This document shows, in pieces, positions 36,867 through 42,510 of a stretch of DNA of 42,510 nucleotides. The notes under the pieces are model-generated. The model saw only the letters and a program-made list of their open reading frames with translations. It searched no databases and was not told where the DNA came from. The position numbers and the translations under genes were made by a program. Within the stretch, counting starts at the first letter, position 1. Every line of letters begins with the position of its first letter. Source of the stretch: an uncultured Ignavibacterium sp. Lineage in GTDB: Bacteria > Bacteroidota > Ignavibacteria > Ignavibacteriales > Ignavibacteriaceae. The stretch spans positions 1 through 42,510 of the forward strand of contig CALEBT010000030.1 of the NCBI GenBank assembly GCA_937942875.1, read 5' to 3'.

Positions 36867-38240
36867 ATGACAATTGCACCTAAAAAACTCGCAATTTTAG
36901 TCGGAGGAGGTCCTGCTCCGGGAATAAATAGTGTCATTGGAGCCGCAACAATTAGAGCTGCTGTTGAGGGAGTTGAAGTTATTGGAATTAAAGATGGTTT
37001 CAAGTGGATTATGGAAGGTAACATTTCTAATGTGAAAGAACTTAATATTCAAAATGTTAGTCGAATCCATTTTCGCGGCGGTTCTTATATCGGAATATCA
37101 AGAGCCAATCCTACAAAAAACCCAAAGCATCTTGAAAATGCAGTTACCTCTTTATTAAGATTAAATGTAGATAAGTTAATAACCATCGGTGGCGATGATA
37201 CAGCTTACAGTGCTTTGAAAGTTGATGAAATGGCAGGCGGTAGAATAAGAGTTGTTCACGTTCCCAAAACTATTGATAACGATCTTGATTTACCTCATGG
37301 TATTCCAACTTTTGGTTTTCAAACTGCACGACATATCGGTGTTGAAGTTGTAAAAAATCTTATGGTTGATGCTCAAACAACCTCAAGATGGTATTTTGTT
37401 GTATCTATGGGTAGAAAAGCCGGACATCTGGCTTTGGGAATTGGTAAAGCTACCGGAGCGACTTTGACTCTTATACCAGAGGAATTCCCAACAAAACAAA
37501 TTAAACTTTCTCATATTGTTGATATTCTTGTCGGTGCTATAATTAAAAGACTTAGTTATGGAAGAGCAGACGGAGTTGCAATTTTAGCTGAAGGATTGGT
37601 TGAGCATTTGGATACTCAAGACCTTGAGCAACTTGTTGATGTTGAAAGAGATGCTCACGACAATATCAGAATTGCCGAAATCAATTTCGGTGAAATATTA
37701 AAAGCAAAAGTTATTGAGAGATTAAAACAATTCGGACTTAAAACTACTATAGTTGCAAAAAATATCGGTTATGAATTACGCTGCGCAGATCCGATCCCTT
37801 ATGATATGGAATATACTCGTGACTTGGGATTTTCAGCTGCACAATTTATTCTTTATGGTGGCAGTGGGGCAATGGTCTCTATTCAAAATGGTCATTTTGT
37901 TCCTATGTATTTCAAAGATATTATAGACCCTTTAACAGGAAAAACCAAAGTCAGAATGGTTGATCCGGCTTCAGAGACTTTTTACATAGCAAGAAGATAT
38001 ATGTTAAGATTGAACCAAGCAGATTTTGAGGATGCACACGAACTGGCAAAGTATGCTGCAACTGCTAATATATCTTTAGAAGAATTCAAGAATCAATTCT
38101 ATTATATAATTGAGAATGATTTGTTATATCAGAATCTTAAAGAGGGTAAATTAAAATTGGCTTCCGATGATAGTAATATTGCTTTCAAAAATTTTGATGG
38201 ACCTAATTTAAGAGATAATGGTGATGTAACTGAACATTAA
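36867..38240 (+). CDS. pfp: 6-phosphofructokinase, probably pyrophosphate-dependent
   Basis: The 457-residue enzyme starts behind AAAGGA. GGGPAPGINSVIG binds the phosphoryl donor, ITIGGDDTAYSA has D110-D111, and PKTIDNDLD has K134 and catalytic D137. In ATP-dependent enzymes the positions of D111 and K134 are normally Gly (GGDGS, GTIDND); Asp plus Lys marks pyrophosphate-dependent phosphofructokinases. MGRKAGHLALG and a late ELRCADPIPYDMEYTRDLG substrate-binding part follow. A PPi enzyme would make this glycolytic step reversible. It is probably cotranscribed with the helicase. Donor choice is inferred from two residues. Confidence 0.88.
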   Translation: MTIAPKKLAILVGGGPAPGINSVIGAATIRAAVEGVEVIGIKDGFKWIMEGNISNVKELNIQNVSRIHFRGGSYIGISRANPTKNPKHLENAVTSLLRLNVDKLITIGGDDTAYSALKVDEMAGGRIRVVHVPKTIDNDLDLPHGIPTFGFQTARHIGVEVVKNLMVDAQTTSRWYFVVSMGRKAGHLALGIGKATGATLTLIPEEFPTKQIKLSHIVDILVGAIIKRLSYGRADGVAILAEGLVEHLDTQDLEQLVDVERDAHDNIRIAEINFGEILKAKVIERLKQFGLKTTIVAKNIGYELRCADPIPYDMEYTRDLGFSAAQFILYGGSGAMVSIQNGHFVPMYFKDIIDPLTGKTKVRMVDPASETFYIARRYMLRLNQADFEDAHELAKYAATANISLEEFKNQFYYIIENDLLYQNLKEGKLKLASDDSNIAFKNFDGPNLRDNGDVTEH

Positions 38241-38641
38241 TTTTTTTATAACCTTCAAAGCACTTTACTTTTTAGAGGCTTTCTCATAATTTTTAAGTTG
38301 TCAGTCTGAGTGGCACACCACAGAAGACTGACCAATTATACCAACTCATTCCAAATCACATCAAATTGTGAAATCTTTAAAGCATTTTCAGATGTCTTTA
38401 AATAATATTAAAAACTTTGATATTTCAATTTTTTTTTCTATTATTGTACAGAGGTACTAACTTCAAAAGAGAGTTTTTCTACTCAACATTTTTCAACTAA
38501 AAAATTATTCAGACTCTTATTTTGTTTCTAACCTAACACAAGTCCTTATGTTCTGTTTGTTCTCTATGTAATCTAAATATTGGTGTCCTCTAAATAAGTT
38601 TATATTAAATATTATTTCACATTTATCAAAAGAGAGTATTT
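38241..38641. other. 401-base intergenic region before the LamG/FN3 gene
   Basis: No coding frame is supported. The region contains a nested hairpin at 38300-38332, the word TTACTTTTTAGA (38265-38276) that recurs at the insertion-sequence end at 42141, and TTTTCAGATGTCT (38385-38397) that recurs at 42121. This suggests debris of mobile DNA. I found no convincing promoter boxes for the downstream gene. Confidence 0.4.
38300..38332. repeat. Nested stem-loop (8-bp outer and 4-bp inner stem)
   Basis: GTCAGTCT (38300-38307) pairs perfectly with AGACTGAC (38325-38332). Inside it GTGG (38310-38313) pairs with CCAC (38318-38321) around the tetraloop CACA, separated from the outer stem by a GA/AGA internal loop. 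It is much more GC-rich than its surroundings and not followed by a T-run, so it is more likely a structured RNA or transposon element than a terminator. Confidence 0.5.
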
Positions 38642-41600
38642 ATGAATAATATATGCCTATACATATTGGTCTATCTGCTTTTATTGACTGTTAATATTTT
38701 GCCGCAAAGAGGTCACGTACTATCTTTTAATGGGCCTGGCCAGTATGCAAAAATATTGCCCGACGGAGATTATGGATACACAAGTCTTTATAGCCAATTT
38801 TTGCTTTCTCCAAATCCTTCCGTTGCTACTGAATCTGAGAGAACGATAGACTTATGGGTTTACTGGCGAGGTGGAACTACTCAAGAGCAAACAGTTTTTG
38901 ACCTTGGTTTCATATTTGGTACCGAGCCAAATATATTCAGATTTTATGTCTCTTTAGTTTTAAATGATATGTATGATCTTCTTAGAGTTCAAAGTAGTCA
39001 CCTTACTTTGACTACAAATTACGAATTTCCAAAAAATGCTTGGACTCACGTTGCTATTTCTTATAACTGTAGTGATGCTAACCCTCAGAATTACAATGTG
39101 AGATTATATGTAAACGGATCGCTGATAGCATCCGGATTAGCTCATGCAATGACTACTTCAAATACCTATTTTGATCCATTTAATTATAATGGTATGTACG
39201 ACCGTTTTGGATCCGCCTATGATGGTAGTGGTGCTTTCAATGGAATGATTGATGAATTCAGAGTTTCTAATATTGATCGTTACTTTGGACAGACCACTAT
39301 TCAGATACAAAATCAATATAACTTTTATGACGATGATAATACCATAGCACTATACAAATTTAATGAGGGACAAGGCACTATATCTTATGACGAAAATCTT
39401 GTTTATAATGTTGAGTTGAGAAATGGTACTTCCTGGTTTAATATGTCCAATATGCCACCACAAGTTGAACTTAACCCTGTCTCGAATCTGACAAATAATT
39501 CTGTTCGTCTCAATGCTTCTGTTACTCAGTTTGCTGATAACTCTAAAGCTTATTACCAATTTCAATTCAGGCAGGAAAATAATCCGGATTGGGTTAATGT
39601 TTCCGGAGTTGACTCTTTAACTGGAAGTGGAAATATATTTAAAGACCTAACAGGTTTGAATGAGGCAACTAATTATTTATATCGTTTGCTCGTATATAGA
39701 GCGGGAACTGATACAACCATCAAATCATCTGGTTTTACAACATCTATTATTTATGTTTTGCCCCAAATTCAGTTAACAGGGATACTAAATATTTTTAACG
39801 AAGGAGCTACTGCGACTTTTACAATTATACCACAGAATTCTGTTGCTACATACAGAATTGAGGTAGCTTCTGAAGGAAGCAATGAATTTACAGAGGTGAC
39901 TTCAGGTACTGTAAATCCAACTTCATCTGTTACATATCACGGAAGGCAAATGCTCGGATTATCCCCATCCACTTTTTATACAGTTAGGATAATAGTTACA
40001 AATTCAGCAGGAAGTGTTACTTCCAATATATTGGGATTTTCTACTTATGGTCCACCATCAATTGTCTTGCAAAATCCTCAACTTGGTAACGACCATAAAT
40101 CGGTTCATTTGAAAGGAACAGTCAGAACTAATACAAGCAACGCTCTTCAGGGGGTAACACTAACTTACTACAGAGCTTTATCAGCAGAGGGACCTTGGAC
40201 TCAGATTGATTTTCCTGAAGGTATAGCTCATAGATTAACTCCGGTTACTGTTACTAAAAGAGACACTGGCTTGCAGTTTAAAGCAACTTATTTCTACAGG
40301 GCAAGTGCAATCTCTAATTATTCGCCTACTTTAGTTTATTCAAATATAGTGCAGATTACAACCGGTTTACCACCATCCGTTTCTCCATTATGGGTTGGAG
40401 AATTAACAACACATTCAGCATATGTAGGTTTTCACATTAATGTAAATAGACTTCCAACAACTTATATTGTGGAAAGAACTACTGATACAGTAAATGGTGT
40501 GTGGGTTAACTTTCAGGGCAATCCATCTCAGATTAGAACCACTATAGTTAATTCAAGAAACGAATGGATTACTTTGAGAAATCTTTCTCCTCTTACAACA
40601 TATTTTGTTCGTGTAAAAGCATGGAATGCAATAGACACTACTGTATCAGAAATTGCAGAATTTACTACTATGCACATAGTACCATTAGTAAGAACACTTG
40701 ATCCATCAAATGTTACTACAACATCAGCGACTTTACGCGGTATGCTGGATCCTAATGGAGGAATAATAACGCGAGCAGAATTTATTTGGGGAACACATCC
40801 CGATACTATTAAAAATATTGTTGAGGTGCCTAATACAGGGCCATATACAGGAACAGGAGAACAGATAATTACTCATAATGTTAATTATGATTCTTTTATC
40901 CCAATTTATTACAAATTCAAAATATATTTTGCTGCTCTTAGTGATTCGGGAGTAGTCAAAGCAGCCATTCCGATTCCCGGTTCGTCTTTATACGCCTGGT
41001 ACAGAGCTGATTATACACCGCTTGTTTCAAAATTATCCAGATTAAGAGATTTATCAAACAATAATAACGATGCAGTTCAGAATGATGTGAATAAACAACC
41101 TTCTGTTCAAAATATAAATTATGGAGCTGGATTATATCGTGCGGTTACTTTTAATGGCTCAACCGATTTTCTTTCATTCAATTCAGATACCCTGATTGGC
41201 AAAGACTTGACTATTATTATTGTTGATGCCAGAAATTCAGATAAATCAAATAATTACTTTCTGGGTGGAAGCAGTAATAGTATTGATAAAAATCTTATCG
41301 TCGGATATCAAAACAATAATACAATCCATTATACAATTCCCGGAGGAACAAATCTTAGCGGAACTGTTAATCCATATACAATTCAGGAACCGCGATTAAC
41401 AATGATCAATAATATCAATATGAGACTTTTCTATAACACAAAACTTATGGTTAATCTTCCTCAGGCGATAAAACTTCTTGATTATCCTGATGCAACTCTC
41501 GGAGCTAATCCTGCCGGAAATCATTTTTACAGTGGCAGCATTCTGGAAGTAATTATTTATAGTAAGCAGATTTCTAATCAGGAGCAAAGAATTCTGGAAA

Positions 41601-41659
41601 CCTATCTTAACAATAAATACAATAAAGAAACCTCTGAAAAATTAATTGAAATCAATTAA
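38642..41659 (+). CDS. Large exported LamG / fibronectin type III repeat protein without a sorting domain
   Basis: The 1005-residue protein has a signal peptide (about residues 1-22). Residues 24-265 form a LamG/concanavalin-like domain (LSFNGPGQYAKI, ERTIDLWVYWRGG, MIDEFRVSNI). Four to five FN3-like domains follow at about 269-368, 370-470, 471-575, 577-677 and 678-775 (for example LSPLTTYFVRVKAWNA). A second LamG-like domain (783-1000) ends in EVIIYSKQISNQEQRILETYLNNKY. Such proteins are typical T9SS cargo in this phylum, yet no YPNP-type sorting domain follows; the frame ends soon after LamG. It lies directly before insertion-sequence debris, so C-terminal truncation is possible. Confidence 0.8.
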   Translation: MNNICLYILVYLLLLTVNILPQRGHVLSFNGPGQYAKILPDGDYGYTSLYSQFLLSPNPSVATESERTIDLWVYWRGGTTQEQTVFDLGFIFGTEPNIFRFYVSLVLNDMYDLLRVQSSHLTLTTNYEFPKNAWTHVAISYNCSDANPQNYNVRLYVNGSLIASGLAHAMTTSNTYFDPFNYNGMYDRFGSAYDGSGAFNGMIDEFRVSNIDRYFGQTTIQIQNQYNFYDDDNTIALYKFNEGQGTISYDENLVYNVELRNGTSWFNMSNMPPQVELNPVSNLTNNSVRLNASVTQFADNSKAYYQFQFRQENNPDWVNVSGVDSLTGSGNIFKDLTGLNEATNYLYRLLVYRAGTDTTIKSSGFTTSIIYVLPQIQLTGILNIFNEGATATFTIIPQNSVATYRIEVASEGSNEFTEVTSGTVNPTSSVTYHGRQMLGLSPSTFYTVRIIVTNSAGSVTSNILGFSTYGPPSIVLQNPQLGNDHKSVHLKGTVRTNTSNALQGVTLTYYRALSAEGPWTQIDFPEGIAHRLTPVTVTKRDTGLQFKATYFYRASAISNYSPTLVYSNIVQITTGLPPSVSPLWVGELTTHSAYVGFHINVNRLPTTYIVERTTDTVNGVWVNFQGNPSQIRTTIVNSRNEWITLRNLSPLTTYFVRVKAWNAIDTTVSEIAEFTTMHIVPLVRTLDPSNVTTTSATLRGMLDPNGGIITRAEFIWGTHPDTIKNIVEVPNTGPYTGTGEQIITHNVNYDSFIPIYYKFKIYFAALSDSGVVKAAIPIPGSSLYAWYRADYTPLVSKLSRLRDLSNNNNDAVQNDVNKQPSVQNINYGAGLYRAVTFNGSTDFLSFNSDTLIGKDLTIIIVDARNSDKSNNYFLGGSSNSIDKNLIVGYQNNNTIHYTIPGGTNLSGTVNPYTIQEPRLTMINNINMRLFYNTKLMVNLPQAIKLLDYPDATLGANPAGNHFYSGSILEVIIYSKQISNQEQRILETYLNNKYNKETSEKLIEIN

Positions 41660-41721
41660 GATTTATAATAAACTTGCCTCAAAAAATAAGAGAATAAAAT
41701 GAGAAGCAACAAAATAAATAA

Positions 41722-41979
41722 TGTCGAACTGTTTACTTCTGCAGAAATGATACATTCAATAAACATATAAAAACACAAAGCAAAAAAGCCTACCTGACAG
41801 CAAGTGTAAAGAACAAAGTTGAGAGAACCTTTGCATATATGAAGCGAATACTTAATTACCAGAGGTATAGTTACTGTGACTTAAAGCGCAATAGATTTGA
41901 ATTTGTAATGGCAGCACTTGTATATAACATAAGAAAGTTAATCACCGCAGTAACACTGCCTTGCAGTCAGAAAGGTTAA
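41722..41979 (+). pseudogene. IS5-like DDE transposase, C-terminal remnant
   Basis: The frame lacks a start codon and is open from 41722 to TAA 41977-41979. From about 41785 it reads as a transposase tail: KKAYLTASVKNKVERTF, then AYMKRILNYQRYSYCDL and FVMAALVYNIRKLI. The KVERTFAYMKR segment matches the region of the third catalytic Glu in IS5/IS4-type enzymes. About three quarters of a normal transposase, including the first two Asp, is missing, so it is inactive. Confidence 0.7.
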
Positions 41980-42159
41980 AATGCTAAAGTAACCATCTAA
42001 AGAGGTTTAAATGGTTCTTAATATTGCAAAGAATAGAAAAAACAATCAGAAAACAAACATTAAGACACAAATAAATTTTTTAGAGTTGAATTTTAATCAC
42101 TCATTATATAAAAACTTAATTTTTCAGATGTCTCATATAATTACTTTTTAGACAGTCCC
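41722..42159 (+). mobile_element. Decayed insertion sequence (IS5/IS1182-like) with right-end inverted repeat
   Basis: The transposase remnant is followed by ACTTTTTAGACAGTCCC (42143-42159). Its reverse complement GGGACTGTCTAAAAAGT looks like an IS terminus. The matching left end was not found near 41660-41720, so the element has lost its left part. The core GGACTGTCTAA also occurs at 3301-3311. Confidence 0.5.
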
Positions 42160-42354
42160 AAAGTATGACCACAACTGAGTTTTTCAAAGGCTTCAGATCA
42201 ATAATTAGAAATTTTTTTAATTTAACTTTGCTTCCTAATCCTTTGAAGAACTTAGTAAATCTGTGATAATTTTTGTAACAATCCTTAAACAAATATTTTA
42301 ACGGATGTGATTATCTTTGCAAAGTTATTCAAAGGTTAGATTTATTATGAAAAA
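41980..42354. other. 375-base non-coding stretch after the transposase remnant
   Basis: It holds the IS right end, a distant inverted pair TTCAAAGG/CCTTTGAA (about 42183 and 42239), a perfect palindrome CTTTGCAAAG (42315-42324) and a lone promoter -7 match TATCTTTG (42312-42319) with no -33 partner. I see no gene in it. Confidence 0.35.
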
Positions 42355-42510
42355 CTACTTTGACTCTAGATTATCCAAATCTGCTAAATCTTGTGGTCGG
42401 GCTGAGGCTTTCTTATTTTTCTTCAAATTTTCAATATCAATAAAATTAATCTTTAATCCTTCGAATTTTAGTTCAACTCTCGAGTTATAACATTTTTCAA
42501 ATTCAATTCC
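42355..42510 (-). CDS. C-terminal end of a nucleotidyltransferase-like protein (partial at window edge)
   Basis: An open frame enters from the right edge on the minus strand and ends at TAG (42357-42355), giving 51 residues. It reads VELKFEGLKINFIDIENLKKNKKASARPQDLADLDNLE. The LKINFI-x-x-ENLKKNK followed by GRP/ARPQDLADL pattern is the C-terminal signature of the small nucleotidyltransferase-like family (DUF6036/AbiEii-related). The catalytic GS and DxD motifs lie outside the window. Such genes are often paired with a small antitoxin-like or DNA-binding partner, which would be beyond the edge. Confidence 0.65.
   Translation of the reverse strand, partial: GIEFEKCYNSRVELKFEGLKINFIDIENLKKNKKASARPQDLADLDNLESK

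Noticed and set aside
42347-42490. Plus-strand 47-codon frame starting at ATG 42347, downstream of a TATCTTTG box
   Set aside because: It lies wholly antisense to the nucleotidyltransferase tail, has low-complexity composition and no ribosome site.
1-42510. CRISPR arrays, phage genes, integrases and attachment sites
   Set aside because: No regularly spaced direct repeats, cas genes, integrase or phage structural genes were found on either strand.

Overview
The window is about 42.5 kb of AT-rich DNA from a member of the Bacteroidota/Chlorobi/Ignavibacteriota branch; Ignavibacteria-like is my best guess from gene content, not from a search. The pointers are type IX secretion (T9SS) components PorU and PorV, C-terminal sorting domains with a YPNP motif, a DUF5683 protein, and several promoters resembling the Bacteroidetes pattern TTTG-N19-TAnnTTTG. 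No rRNA, tRNA, CRISPR array, prophage or replication origin was seen.

Layout. (1) 1-8600: the tail of a probable C69 dipeptidase, a membrane sensor with six PAS domains and no output domain, an exported papain-like peptidase, a response regulator with a second degenerate receiver domain, the copper pair CopZ/CopA, and a small membrane protein of unknown role. (2) 8812-12785: a tight same-strand run with agmatine-to-putrescine genes (aguB, aguA), a periplasmic PCu(A)C copper chaperone, a thioredoxin-like 2Fe-2S ferredoxin, endonuclease III and an HD-domain protein. (3) 12944-28177: a probable eight-gene operon that opens with porU and porV. It continues with a T9SS cargo-like protein whose M6 metalloprotease zinc motif is destroyed, a large gluzincin/beta-propeller/beta-barrel protein, a DUF5683 membrane protein, the ribosome-assembly GTPase Der, uracil phosphoribosyltransferase and a TPR protein. 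(4) 28180-32965: divergently transcribed PAS/GAF histidine kinase and a chemoreceptor with GAF and zinc-binding CZB domains. (5) 33392-38240: a secreted WG-repeat protein, a UvrD/PcrA helicase and a phosphofructokinase with pyrophosphate-type active-site residues. (6) 38241-42510: an accessory-looking tail with a structured intergenic hairpin, a giant LamG/FN3 exported protein, an IS5-like transposase remnant with one terminal repeat, and the end of a nucleotidyltransferase-like gene.

How it fits together. Region 3 puts a T9SS sortase and its outer-membrane shuttle next to a pseudo-protease carrying a sorting domain and to an outer-membrane metalloprotease with an intact HExxH. This is the most interesting association in the window. 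Regions 1 and 2 share a copper-handling theme (CopZ, CopA, PCu(A)C) and region 4 a signalling and chemotaxis theme. Everything was read by eye from the sequence; family assignments are from motif recognition and no database search was run.
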